In this document: positions 48,845-56,981 of the stretch, in pieces
How the letters are laid out: each line of letters starts with the position of its first letter
Position numbering within the stretch: position 1 is the stretch's first letter
Origin: Streptomyces tendae
GTDB lineage: Bacteria > Actinomycetota > Actinomycetes > Streptomycetales > Streptomycetaceae
Length of the DNA: 64,000 nucleotides
Direction of reading: 5' to 3'
NCBI RefSeq assembly: GCF_014650435.1
Contig: NZ_BMUY01000008.1
Span: 8,285 to 72,284, forward strand
Program-made: the position numbers and the translations under genes
Notes under the pieces: generated by a model
Told to the model about the DNA's origin: nothing
What the model saw: the letters and a program-made list of their open reading frames with translations, nothing else
Database searches by the model: none

Positions 48845-49594
48845 ATGGGACAGCTCGAAGGCAGGACGGCCGTCGTCACCGGCGGCGGCACCGGGATCGG
48901 CCTGGCCAGTGCGGTGCGGCTGGCGGACGAGGGTGCGCACGTGTTCATCACCGGGCGGCGCAAGGCCGCGCTGGACGAGGCCGTGGAGATCATCGGCGCC
49001 GAGCGGGTCACGGCGATTGCCGGCGACGTCTCGGACCCGGCCGACCTGGACCGGCTCTACGACGCGGTCCGCGCCCGCGGCCGGGGGCTCGACGTGGTCT
49101 TCGCCAACGCGGCGACCGCCTCGCTCGTGCCGCTGGAGGAGATCACCGAGGAGCGGTTCGAGGAGATCTTCGGCGTCAACGTGCGGGGCACGCTCTTCAC
49201 CGTGCAGAAGGCGCTGCCGCTGCTCAACGACGGTGCCTCGGTGATCCTCAACGCCTCCACCGCCGCCGACAACGGCGCCGAGGCGTTCAGTCTGTACGCC
49301 GCCTCCAAGGCCGCCGTCCGGACCTTCGCACGGGGCTGGGCCAACGAACTCAAGGGCCGCGGCGTCAGGGTCAACGCGATCTCCCCGGGCCCGGTCGACA
49401 CCCCCGGGATCACCAACCTCTTCGGCGAGTCGAACGCCCCCGCCGTCCACACCAAACTCGCCGGGGACACCGCGATCGGCCGGATGGGGCGCCCCGAGGA
49501 GGTCGCCGCGGTGGTCGCCTTCCTGGCCTCGGACCAGAGCAGCTTCGTCCTCGGCGCCAACTGGTACGTCGACGGCGGCGAGAACCAGATCTGA
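48845..49594 (+). CDS. short-chain dehydrogenase/reductase
   Basis: This 249-residue SDR has cofactor motif TGGGTGIG (12-19), NAST, and catalytic YxxxK as YAASK (Tyr about 151, Lys about 155). The C terminus is GANWYVDGGENQI, as in 3-oxoacyl-ACP reductase-like enzymes. It uses NAD(P)H on an unknown carbonyl or alcohol. GGAGG precedes ATG 48845. It is probably controlled by the divergent TetR regulator. Confidence 0.9.
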   Translation: MGQLEGRTAVVTGGGTGIGLASAVRLADEGAHVFITGRRKAALDEAVEIIGAERVTAIAGDVSDPADLDRLYDAVRARGRGLDVVFANAATASLVPLEEITEERFEEIFGVNVRGTLFTVQKALPLLNDGASVILNASTAADNGAEAFSLYAASKAAVRTFARGWANELKGRGVRVNAISPGPVDTPGITNLFGESNAPAVHTKLAGDTAIGRMGRPEEVAAVVAFLASDQSSFVLGANWYVDGGENQI

Positions 49595-49607
49595 CCCGGC
49601 GGCGGGA

Positions 49608-50201
49608 TCAGTCCCGGGCCGGTCCGTCCGGCGCGACGATGCGGTCGACCGCCGCCGTCACCAACCGGTCCCGCTCCTCCTCGGTGAACACGTCCGGCAG
49701 CGTGAGCCGTTCGACGATCAGCCAGTTCAGGGCGAGCATGAGCAGCTTGACGGCCATGGCGTCGCCGGGGAGACCGGATGCCTCGTGGTGGGCGACGTTG
49801 GCGGCGACGTCCTCGCGGACGCGTTCGGTCAGCACCGCGCGCAGCTCGGGGCGCCGGGTGGCCTCCAGGCGCAGTTCGAGCAGGGCGAGGTAGCCGGTGC
49901 GGAACCCGGCGACCCGGTCGACCAGTTCGCGCATCAGCCGTACATAGGTGTCACGGTCGCGAGGGGCCGTGCGCTGGCGCGCGAGGGCGGCCTCGCCGGG
50001 GTGCAGCCGCTCGTAGACGCGGGCGCCCGCCTGGGTGAGCAGGTCGTCCCGGTTGGCGAAGTAGTTGGACGCGGTGCCGGGCGGGACGGCCGCCTCCGTG
50101 TCCACCGCCCGGAAGGTCAGCCCCCGGGCACCCTGCGCGGCCAGCACCTCGATCGCCGCGTCGACGAGGGCCGCACGGCGCTGGTCGTTCCGTCTCACCA
50201 C
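49608..50201 (-). CDS. TetR-family regulator
   Basis: This 197-residue regulator has an N-terminal HTH RRAALVDAAIEVLAAQGARG with AAVPPGTASNYFANRDDLLT. The C-terminal domain contains RTGYLALLELRLEATRRPEL, seen in the AcrR/RutR-like group. The start is GTG 50201 or 50198, immediately after the stop of the 50203-50772 gene, so both are likely on one transcript. Its ligand and targets cannot be read; it converges with the SDR gene. Confidence 0.85.
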   Translation of the reverse strand: MVRRNDQRRAALVDAAIEVLAAQGARGLTFRAVDTEAAVPPGTASNYFANRDDLLTQAGARVYERLHPGEAALARQRTAPRDRDTYVRLMRELVDRVAGFRTGYLALLELRLEATRRPELRAVLTERVREDVAANVAHHEASGLPGDAMAVKLLMLALNWLIVERLTLPDVFTEEERDRLVTAAVDRIVAPDGPARD

Positions 50202-50202
50202 G

Positions 50203-50772
50203 TCACAGACCGCCCATCGGCTCGATGTCCACCCGTACCGGCGTGCCCCACACCCGCAGCACCTCGTAGTCCGTGAACTCGTGGACGATCCGGTACGCCA
50301 TCGCCGCGTGCGGGCCGCGCAGTTGGGCCGCGATGTACAGCTCGGCCTCGCGGCGGTCGCGGCGCGGGGTGCCGCACAGCTGCCACGCCTGACCGGTCCA
50401 CTGCTCGGGCAGCCAGCGCTGCTGGGGCTGCGGCCGGTCGCCCCGGACGCCGTACCGGGACTGGACCGGCTCCGCCGGCCGGGCCGGCAGCGGTCCGCCG
50501 CTGTACTCGGCGCGGCGGGCCGTGCGCCGGCGGGTCTCGCACAGCAGGCACAGGTCGGGGGCGGCGCTGTCGACCGGCCCGTTCGGGTGCTCCGGGCAGC
50601 GGGTGCTGGGGGCCGCCGTGGTGACGCTCTCCTCCAGCTGGTCCAGCGCACGCTTCAGGTCCGCGCGGACCTCGTGCAGCTTGGCCTCCGGGGTGTCGGC
50701 GGTCAGGGCCTCGCCGTGCTCACCGAGGAGGCGCAGGGCGCGGCCCAGGGCGGTCAGCTGGGCGTGGTTCAT
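50203..50772 (-). CDS. hypothetical protein with zinc-ribbon-like Cys motif
   Basis: This 189-residue protein starts with a helical 50-residue segment (MNHAQLTALGRALRLLGEHG). A Cys motif CPEHPNG ... LCLLCETRRR (about 58-82) could bind zinc. A basic Pro/Arg/Gln linker follows, then a C-terminal domain with YIAAQLRGPHAAMAYRIVHE and RVWGTPVRVDIEPMG. I do not recognise the family. It is directly upstream of the TetR gene (one or two bases), suggesting joint expression. Confidence 0.7.
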   Translation of the reverse strand: MNHAQLTALGRALRLLGEHGEALTADTPEAKLHEVRADLKRALDQLEESVTTAAPSTRCPEHPNGPVDSAAPDLCLLCETRRRTARRAEYSGGPLPARPAEPVQSRYGVRGDRPQPQQRWLPEQWTGQAWQLCGTPRRDRREAELYIAAQLRGPHAAMAYRIVHEFTDYEVLRVWGTPVRVDIEPMGGL

Positions 50773-50839
50773 GCTTCTCAGAATCGCACACGGTGCGGAC
50801 GGCGCCGGGCCCGCGGGCGGACCGGAGGAGGTGCGGCGG

Positions 50840-51775
50840 TCAGCCGAGCGCCGCCGCCATCGCCGCCCGAAGGTGGCCGCCGGACTCCGCGAGCAGCCGG
50901 GCGGCCGTCGGGCCGTCCACGTCGGCCAGCAGGACCAGGATCGCGTGCTTGACCTCGCCGTCGGTCGCCGTCAGGGCCCGCTCGATGTCGTCGTCGGCGG
51001 CACCGGTGGCGAGCGCGACGATGCGGCGCGAGCGGGCCCGCAGCTTCTCGTTGGAGGCCCGGACGTCCACCATCAGGTTCCCGTACGTCTTGCCGAGCCG
51101 GATCATCGTGATCGTCGACAGCATGTTCAGGACCAGCTTCTGCGCGGTGCCCGCCTTCAGCCGCGTCGAGCCGGTGAGCAGCTCGGGCCCGGTGACCACC
51201 TCGATGCCGTGCTCGGCGGCCGCGGCCAGGGCGCTGCCCCGGTTGCAGGCGAGGCCGACGGTCAGGGCGCCGAGCGAGCGCGCGTACTCGACGGCGCCGA
51301 CGGCGTACGGGGTCCGCCCGGAGGCGGAGACGCCGACCACCGTGTCGTCGGCGGTCAGGGCGAGGGCCTCCAGGTCGGCACGGGCCAGCTCGGGGGAGTC
51401 CTCGGCGCCCTCGATGGAGGTGACCATGGCGTCCGGGCCGCCCGCGATCAGGCCGACGACCTGCCCGGGGGAGGTGTTGAAGGTCGGCGGGCACTCGGAG
51501 GCGTCCAGCACGCCGAGCCGTCCGGCCGTACCGGCGCCCGCGTAGACCAGCCGCCCGCCGTGCGCCATCCGGGCGGCCACGGCGTCGATGGCGGCGGCGA
51601 TCTCCGGCAGCCGCTCGGCCACGGCGGCGGCCACAGCGGCGTCCTCGCCGTTCATCAGGCGGGTGATGTCGAGCGTCGGCAACTGATCGATCTCAGCCAA
51701 CTCCGGCCGAAACGCCTCAGTGGCCAACGTCTCCAACTGAGAACGCAGATCGGGGTGATGGGGGGTGGAGGTCAT
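50840..51775 (-). CDS. murQ: N-acetylmuramic acid 6-phosphate etherase MurQ
   Basis: This 311-residue SIS-domain etherase has the active-site motifs GRLVYAGAGTAGRLGVLDAS and FNTSPGQVVGLIAGGP, and GAEDSPELAR with the catalytic Glu. Further motifs are VGVSASGRTPYAVGAVEYAR and GLACNRGSALAA. It splits lactate from MurNAc-6-P to give GlcNAc-6-P, the NagA substrate, linking cell-wall recycling to the nag genes in this window. AAAGGG precedes ATG 51775. The RpiR-type regulator follows upstream on the same strand. Confidence 0.92.
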   Translation of the reverse strand: MTSTPHHPDLRSQLETLATEAFRPELAEIDQLPTLDITRLMNGEDAAVAAAVAERLPEIAAAIDAVAARMAHGGRLVYAGAGTAGRLGVLDASECPPTFNTSPGQVVGLIAGGPDAMVTSIEGAEDSPELARADLEALALTADDTVVGVSASGRTPYAVGAVEYARSLGALTVGLACNRGSALAAAAEHGIEVVTGPELLTGSTRLKAGTAQKLVLNMLSTITMIRLGKTYGNLMVDVRASNEKLRARSRRIVALATGAADDDIERALTATDGEVKHAILVLLADVDGPTAARLLAESGGHLRAAMAAALG

Positions 51776-51898
51776 AAGAATGCGGCCCTTTTCAACGTGC
51801 GATGCCTGTACTAACCCAGGGGCGCGGGTCTGTTTCGATCTGCGGCTCCGCCGCGTGGGCGCGACCAGCCACAGCGGACCCGCGGCGCCCCACACAGC

Positions 51899-52888
51899 TC
51901 AAGCCCTACGGTCCCCCGCGACCCCGCGGAGCGCCCCGTGCCGATGCGCCAACGCCTCGTACGACGCCGCCAGAGCCGGCGCGGCCGACTCGTAGATCCG
52001 CTGCGCCACCCCCACGAACAGGCAGTCCACGACCAGCAGCTGGCTGGTCCGGGACGACATCGCCGCCGGTCGCAGCTCGCTCTCCCGGGCGGTGGACGTG
52101 GTCAGCACGTGGTCGGCGTACTGGGTGACGGAGCTGTCGGGGCGGCCGGTGACGGCGATGGTCGTCGCGCCCCGTTCGAAGGCGACCCGCAGCGGTTCGA
52201 TGACGTCCCCGGTCGAGCCGGAGTGCGTGATCGCCACGGCCACGTCCCCCGCCTGCAACTGCACCGCGTTGGTGACGGCGAGGTGCGGGTCGCCCGGCGC
52301 GTGGGCTATGAGCCCTATGCGCAGCATCTTCTGGGTGAGATCCTGGGCGACCAGGTTGGAGGCGCCGATGCCGTACACGTCGGTGCGCCGGGCGGCGGCC
52401 AGTGCGGCGACGGCCGCGCCGAGCTGGACGGTGTCCAGTCCGGCGGCCGTGTCCGCGAGGGTCTGCTGCTCGTCGTAGGCCAGCTTGGCGACCACGTCGG
52501 CGATCGGGTCGTCGACCGCGATGTCCGTCGTGATGGCGGGTGCGCGGCCGGACTGCTGCTGGGCGGCCAGCCCGGCGAGGGCGAGGCGCAGGTCCCGGTA
52601 GCCGGGGTAGCCGAGCAGCCGGGCGGTGCGGACGACGGTCGCCTCGCTGGTGCCGGTCAGCTCGGCCAGGCCGGTGACCGTGAGGGCCGCGCAGCCGGCC
52701 GGGTCGCCCGCGACGGCCTCGGCGACCCGCTGCATGGACCGGGTCATCGACGGCGCCAGGGTACGGACCTTGGCCGCGAGGGCGGCGGGCGCGGGCGGTG
52801 CGGGCGGCGCGGGTGGTGCGCTCCCGCCGCCGGCGGCACGGCGGCCCCCGGAAGCGTTCACGAAAGTTTCCTTCACTTCATCGGTCAC
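51899..52888 (-). CDS. RpiR/MurR-family regulator with SIS domain
   Basis: This 329-residue regulator has an N-terminal RpiR HTH (TVTGLAELTGTSEATVVRTA, GYPGYRDLRLALAGL) after a disordered Pro/Ala/Gly stretch. A C-terminal SIS sugar-phosphate sensor follows (DVYGIGASNLVAQDLTQKML, AVAITHSGSTGDVIEPLRVA). It most likely represses or activates murQ in response to MurNAc-6-P or a related sugar phosphate. GTG 52888 is the start. It lies upstream of murQ (gap 123 bp) and divergent from the gene at 52944. Confidence 0.87.
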   Translation of the reverse strand: MTDEVKETFVNASGGRRAAGGGSAPPAPPAPPAPAALAAKVRTLAPSMTRSMQRVAEAVAGDPAGCAALTVTGLAELTGTSEATVVRTARLLGYPGYRDLRLALAGLAAQQQSGRAPAITTDIAVDDPIADVVAKLAYDEQQTLADTAAGLDTVQLGAAVAALAAARRTDVYGIGASNLVAQDLTQKMLRIGLIAHAPGDPHLAVTNAVQLQAGDVAVAITHSGSTGDVIEPLRVAFERGATTIAVTGRPDSSVTQYADHVLTTSTARESELRPAAMSSRTSQLLVVDCLFVGVAQRIYESAAPALAASYEALAHRHGALRGVAGDRRA

Positions 52889-52892
52889 TCAT

Positions 52893-52905
52893 GAAAGATA
52901 TTTTC
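52893..52905. promoter_or_regulatory. candidate RpiR/MurR operator
   Basis: GAAAGATATTTTC is an imperfect dyad (GAAA-N5-TTTC) five bases upstream of the RpiR GTG start. GAAA/TTTC half-sites are typical for this family. An extra GAAAGTTTC lies just inside the gene, at about 52861-52869. Confidence 0.5.
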
Positions 52906-52943
52906 GTTTCGGTCCGCGGGTCAAGAGTGCGCACAATGGGTGC

Positions 52944-53324
52944 ATGAACCCCATCAGCCCCCTGGAGCAGGCCCTGCATGCCGCACGCGCCCTCGTGCTC
53001 GCCGACCTGGTGGCGGGCGAGGTCGCCGAACCGGACGTGGTCTCGCTGGTCGAGGAGTCCGTCGTGCAGCGGCGCTGGTGGGTCGAGCAGTGGCCCGAGG
53101 GCGCGGAGTTCGTGGCCGGGCTGGTCGCGCAGGACGTGCAGGACGCGCTGCTGGAGCGGTACGGCCGCTGGCCGCTGTGCCCGGTGTGCGGCTCCGGCGA
53201 CCCGCACGCGCTGGACGTCGAGCCCGAGCTGGGTCCCGACCCGCACTGGGTGTGCGGCAAGGCCGGCGTGAAGGTCGCGGCCGTCGGCTCGCTGGGCGCG
53301 GCCACCGGCGGTGCCCCCTCGTGA
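52944..53324 (+). CDS. hypothetical protein with C-terminal zinc-ribbon motif
   Basis: This 126-residue soluble protein is mostly helical (SPLEQALHAARALVLADLVA, DVVSLVEESVVQRRWWVEQW, EFVAGLVAQDVQDALLERYG). Near the C terminus CPVCGSGDPH ... HWVC could bind zinc. I do not recognise the family. ATG 52944 has no strong ribosome site. The DUF4031 gene follows 10 bases later, so the two probably form an operon. Confidence 0.72.
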   Translation: MNPISPLEQALHAARALVLADLVAGEVAEPDVVSLVEESVVQRRWWVEQWPEGAEFVAGLVAQDVQDALLERYGRWPLCPVCGSGDPHALDVEPELGPDPHWVCGKAGVKVAAVGSLGAATGGAPS

Positions 53325-53334
53325 GGACCCTCCG

Positions 53335-53634
53335 GTGACCCTCTACATCGACCCGCCGACCTGGCCGGGCCACGGCCGTCTCTGGTCCCACCTGGTCAGC
53401 GACGCCTCCTACGCCGAACTGCACGCCTTCGCCGAGGCCCTGGGCGTGCCGCGGCGCGCCTTCGAACGCGACCACTACGACCTGCCCGCCCACCGGTACG
53501 CCGACGCGGTGTCCGCCGGCGCGCTGGAGGTCAGCAGCCGCGAGGTGGTGCGGCTGCTGCACGGGGCGGGACTGCGCCGCCGCAAGGGGGCCTCCCGCGC
53601 CGCCGCCCCGGGTGCTCAGCGGCGCAGCTCGTAG
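53335..53634 (+). CDS. DUF4031 protein
   Basis: This 99-residue protein matches DUF4031: VTLYIDPPTWPGHGRLWSHL, SDASYAELHAFAEALGVPRR, and HYDLPAHRYADAVSAGALEV, ending in a basic tail. The family is small, widespread in Actinobacteria and of unknown role. I chose GTG 53335, after which similarity begins. The 3' end overlaps the end of the convergent gene 53616-54731 by 19 bases. Confidence 0.85.
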   Translation: MTLYIDPPTWPGHGRLWSHLVSDASYAELHAFAEALGVPRRAFERDHYDLPAHRYADAVSAGALEVSSREVVRLLHGAGLRRRKGASRAAAPGAQRRSS

Positions 53635-54731
53635 ACGAACTGCCCGCCGTCCTCGGCGTCCCCGCCGTCCTCCGCGCCGTCCCCGGTGATCCGGACGAAC
53701 CCGGCGCGGGCGATGACGGCCTGCGACGCGGTGTTCTCCGGCTCGGTCGTCGCGCGCACGGAGGTCACCGCCTCCCGGCCCAGCGCCCAGTCGGACAGCG
53801 CACGCAGCCCCTCGGTCGCGTAGCCGTTGCCCCGGGCCGCCTCGACGAGGTCGTAGCCGATCTCCACCCGGCCCTGCTCGTCCGGCACCCCGTGGAAGCC
53901 GATGCCGCCGACCGCGCGCCCGTCCTCGCGCCGGACGAGGACGAAGACCCCCCACACCGGGCGGTGGACCCCCGTCTCGTACGTCTTCACCAGCATTCCG
54001 GCGGCGTCCCGGGTGCCCTGGTAGGGCCCGCCGTCGACCCAAGCGAAGCCGCCGTCGCCGCCCGCGGCGAGGTCGGTGGCGGCGGCGGGCGTGAGGCCCT
54101 GGAGGGTGAGCCGCTCGGCCGGGATCACCAGGTTGCTGCGCCAGCGCCACTCGGTGACCGGGGCCCGTCCGGGCAGGTCGCCGCGGCCGGTGGCCCACAG
54201 CAGGGTGCGCCAGGGGTCGGTGTCGGGCCTCACGTGCGGGAAGAGCCGGGCGAGGAGGTCCGCGCACCGCTCGGCGGGCGGTTCGTAGGCCAGCCCGAGA
54301 CCTTCGGCGATGTCGTGCGTGTGCAGGAACACCTCGGTGATCCCCATCGCGGCGAAGCCCTCGCGGTCCGTGCTGCGGAAGGGGAACGGATGGAAGGCCC
54401 GGACCTCGCGCGGGGTGGTGCGGACGGCGGCGGCGAGCAGCGCGCCGGTCGTCTCGATGACCTGGAGGACGCCCTCGTTGTCGGCCGGGTCCAAGCCGTC
54501 TTCCCTGCCGTCCAGGGTGATCATGAACGGCACGTACGCCTCGGTGGCGCGTCCGGCGAGCTGGCCGGCGTAGGCGATGAGATTGCTCGCGACGTGCTCC
54601 GCCGTGTACCGGCAGTCCCAGTCGAGCCGTCCGGCTCGTGTCGCGCGCCAGTCCCGGTCCGTCGCCGTGCGCAGCAGCGCGACGGCACCCGCGACGGCCT
54701 CTTCCACCTGTTCCCCGCCCAGTGTTCGCAT
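53616..54731 (-). CDS. DinB-like (mycothiol-dependent) domain fused to GNAT acetyltransferase
   Basis: This protein has 371 residues. Residues 1 to about 220 look like the mycothiol-dependent maleylpyruvate isomerase/DinB superfamily (LDWDCRYTAEHVASNLIAYA, GITEVFLHTHDIAEGLGLAY, with metal-type His residues). Residues about 235-371 form a GNAT domain (VEIGYDLVEAARGNGYATEG, ENTASQAVIARAGFVRITG). The fusion suggests thiol-dependent chemistry coupled to acylation, but no substrate can be named. ATG 54731 is the start. It is downstream of the HD-domain gene on the same strand (10 bp). Confidence 0.82.
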   Translation of the reverse strand: MRTLGGEQVEEAVAGAVALLRTATDRDWRATRAGRLDWDCRYTAEHVASNLIAYAGQLAGRATEAYVPFMITLDGREDGLDPADNEGVLQVIETTGALLAAAVRTTPREVRAFHPFPFRSTDREGFAAMGITEVFLHTHDIAEGLGLAYEPPAERCADLLARLFPHVRPDTDPWRTLLWATGRGDLPGRAPVTEWRWRSNLVIPAERLTLQGLTPAAATDLAAGGDGGFAWVDGGPYQGTRDAAGMLVKTYETGVHRPVWGVFVLVRREDGRAVGGIGFHGVPDEQGRVEIGYDLVEAARGNGYATEGLRALSDWALGREAVTSVRATTEPENTASQAVIARAGFVRITGDGAEDGGDAEDGGQFVYELRR

Positions 54732-54741
54732 GCGGGGCAGG

Positions 54742-55446
54742 CTAGAGGCCGGGGCTGTCCGGCAGCGACAGCATTTCCAGCTCGCCGGTGAGGTTGTGGC
54801 GGGCGGTCGCCTCCCACTCCCGCCGTCCGTGCGGGGTGTGGAACAGGCTGGGCAGGTCGAGGAGTTGGCGCAGGATCGCGGCCCGGCCCTCGCGGAAGGC
54901 GTCGTTCGGCACGAAGTGGTACTCCTCGCGCACGGCCGCCGTGTACGCCGCGTACGCCGACGGCGGCGAGGCCAGGATCGCCAGGTCCGCGTCGCACAGC
55001 ACCTGCCCGTCGCGGTCGTCGGCGGCCGGGGCGTGCGTCACGGTGAGCCGCACCAACCGGGCCACCTCGGCGGTCCGCGCCGCCGGCACCCCGGCCTCGG
55101 GCAGGGCGCGCTCGGCGAGCCGGGCCGAGCGCTCCTCGTTCTCGGACCGGTCAGGCCGGTAGACGGCGTCGTGGAACCACGCGGCGAGCCGCACCACGTC
55201 CACGTCGTCGGCGTGCTGGGCCAGTGCGTCGACGTGGTCCAGGACCGCCGTGAGGTGCGCCAGCGTGTGGTAGCGCCGCTGGGGCTCCTGCCAGCGGGCG
55301 AGCAGATCGTCGGCGTACGGCGCGGAGTCGGGGACGGCGGTGCGCGTGTCGGGGACGGCGGCGCTCGTGTCGGGCGCCGGGCCGTGGGCGGCGGCTCCCG
55401 CCAGGGCGCGGGCGAAGCGGGAGCGCAGGACGTCGAGGTCGGCCAT
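54742..55446 (-). CDS. HD-domain metal-dependent phosphohydrolase
   Basis: This 234-residue protein has HD motifs: YHTLAHLTAVLDHVDAL, LAAWFHDAVYRPDRSENEER (the HD pair), VRLTVTHAPAADDRDGQVL, and CDADLAILA. These are the ligands of a predicted phosphohydrolase acting on nucleotides or a similar substrate. Ala/Pro-rich residues fill about 20-50, with a short Asp/Thr repeat. ATG 55446. It lies ten bases upstream of the DinB-GNAT gene, so it is probably co-transcribed, and divergent from the TetR gene at 55545. Confidence 0.85.
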   Translation of the reverse strand: MADLDVLRSRFARALAGAAAHGPAPDTSAAVPDTRTAVPDSAPYADDLLARWQEPQRRYHTLAHLTAVLDHVDALAQHADDVDVVRLAAWFHDAVYRPDRSENEERSARLAERALPEAGVPAARTAEVARLVRLTVTHAPAADDRDGQVLCDADLAILASPPSAYAAYTAAVREEYHFVPNDAFREGRAAILRQLLDLPSLFHTPHGRREWEATARHNLTGELEMLSLPDSPGL

Positions 55447-55544
55447 GGCCGCATTCTTCCAGATAATGTTCGTGATAACTTCTAACCGAAGTGCTCGCGT
55501 TCCCGGCGGGTGGCCGGGCGGACTCGAAAGGCGGCGGGCGGACC

Positions 55545-56204
55545 ATGCCGGAGGCGCGTACCAGCACCCCGCGCGAGCGGTATCGCACCCAGGTGCGCGC
55601 GGAGATCAAGGAACACGCGTGGGAGCAGATCGCCACGGCGGGCGCCTCCGCGCTCTCCCTCAACGCGATCGCCAAGCGGATGGGCATGAGTGGGCCCGCG
55701 CTCTACCGCTACTTCGACGGCCGCGACGAGCTGATCACGGAACTCATCCGGGACGCCTACCGCAGCCAGGCCGACGCCTTCCGGGCGGCCGCCGGGGCCG
55801 GTGCCGACCTGACCGGTCTCGCGCACGCCCTGCGCGCCTGGGCCCTGGACGACCCGCAGCGCTACTTCCTCATCTTCGGCACCCCCGTCCCCGGCTACCG
55901 GGCGCCCGACGACATCACCGAGATCGCCGCCGAGACCATGGCGGTCATCGTCGACGCCTGTGCAGCGCTGCCGCCCGGACCGGCGCTGGAGGGCGCCGCC
56001 GGCGCGTTCGACACCCACCTGGAGACCCACCGGCGGTGGGCGGGCGACCGTCCGGCGCCCCCCGCCGCCCTCCGCAGGGCCCTGTCCTTCTGGTCCCGGC
56101 TGCACGGCGTCCTGTCCCTGGAACTCGCCGGCCAGTTCACCGGCATGGGATTCGATCCCGCTCTTCTTTTCGCGGCCGAACTGGAGGACCTGCTCGGGCC
56201 CTAA
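55545..56204 (+). CDS. TetR-family regulator (WHG-domain type)
   Basis: This 219-residue regulator has the HTH RAEIKEHAWEQIATAGASAL with AKRMGMSGPALYRYFDGRDE. A C-terminal TetR-type domain contains RYFLIFGTPVPGYRAPDDIT and HGVLSLELAGQFTGMGFDPA, as in the WHG group. ATG 55545 was chosen. It is ten bases before the DinB-like protein gene, which is its likely partner or target. Confidence 0.85.
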   Translation: MPEARTSTPRERYRTQVRAEIKEHAWEQIATAGASALSLNAIAKRMGMSGPALYRYFDGRDELITELIRDAYRSQADAFRAAAGAGADLTGLAHALRAWALDDPQRYFLIFGTPVPGYRAPDDITEIAAETMAVIVDACAALPPGPALEGAAGAFDTHLETHRRWAGDRPAPPAALRRALSFWSRLHGVLSLELAGQFTGMGFDPALLFAAELEDLLGP

Positions 56205-56213
56205 CGTGGAGCC

Positions 56214-56897
56214 ATGACGACTCCCGCAGACCTGCGCGACGTACGCGACCCCGAGCTGCCCGGCCGGCTGCTGACCCTCGAACGCGACGAACTGGTGCCC
56301 CTGTTGCGCTCCCGCGCGGACGCGGACTTCGCGCTGCCGGTGGCCGCGTGTCCGGGCTGGACGGTGCGCGACGTGCTGGCGCACTGCTCCAGCGCCCTGA
56401 TCCGGGTGGTGGAGCGGCGCTTCGAGAAGGGCGTCTTCTCGCCCGAGTGCAACGACCGCGACATCGCCGAACGCGCCGACTGGAGCAACGCCCGGGTCGT
56501 CGACGAACTGGAACGCGGCATGACCGAGGCGGGCCCGGTGATCGCCCGGTCGGACGGCAGGCTGGACGCCGTCGCACTGGGCGAGTGGGTGCACGCCGGT
56601 GACGTACGGGTGACCTTCGGCGAGCCGGGGGCGTACGCCGGGCGCGGGTTGCCGGAGGCGCTTGCGCTGCTCGGCACGATCACCCGGGCGCGCGGTCACC
56701 TGCCGCTCCACGCCGACCTGGACGACCTCGACGAGCCGCTGAAGCTCGGCGAGGCGAGCGGTGAGCGGCCGCCGGGCCGCTACATCGGCGACGGCCCCAC
56801 CCTCCTGCGGCTCTACGCGGGCCGCCCTCTGGACGGCGCGGCGGCGTACGAGCTGGCCGGGGTGGAGGCGGCGGAGCTGAACATCTTCGGCGACTGA
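56214..56897 (+). CDS. maleylpyruvate isomerase/DinB-superfamily (TIGR03083-type) protein
   Basis: This 227-residue protein is of the mycothiol-dependent DinB-like superfamily: ACPGWTVRDVLAHCSSALIR with the conserved DVLAH motif, LGEWVHAGDVRVTFGEPGAY, then a C-terminal substrate-binding region. Members use mycothiol or act as metal-bound thiol transferases; the substrate is unknown. It follows the TetR gene by ten bases, so the two probably share a promoter. ATG 56214. Confidence 0.83.
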   Translation: MTTPADLRDVRDPELPGRLLTLERDELVPLLRSRADADFALPVAACPGWTVRDVLAHCSSALIRVVERRFEKGVFSPECNDRDIAERADWSNARVVDELERGMTEAGPVIARSDGRLDAVALGEWVHAGDVRVTFGEPGAYAGRGLPEALALLGTITRARGHLPLHADLDDLDEPLKLGEASGERPPGRYIGDGPTLLRLYAGRPLDGAAAYELAGVEAAELNIFGD

Positions 56898-56933
56898 GCG
56901 GCGGCGCGGGCACCCGGGCCTGCCGTTGGGGCG

Positions 56934-56957
56934 TAGTCTTGGATTGGACTAGACCTG
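56934..56957 (+). promoter_or_regulatory. promoter element and dre-like dyad ahead of cutC
   Basis: TAGTCT (56934-56939) could be a -10 hexamer. It is followed at once by TTGGACTAGACCTG (56944-56957), which resembles the DasR consensus TGGTCTAGACCA with two changes in the core 12. A repressor there would block transcription. Confidence 0.5.
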
Positions 56958-56981
56958 TAGCAGGCCGACGAATGGGGTCCC

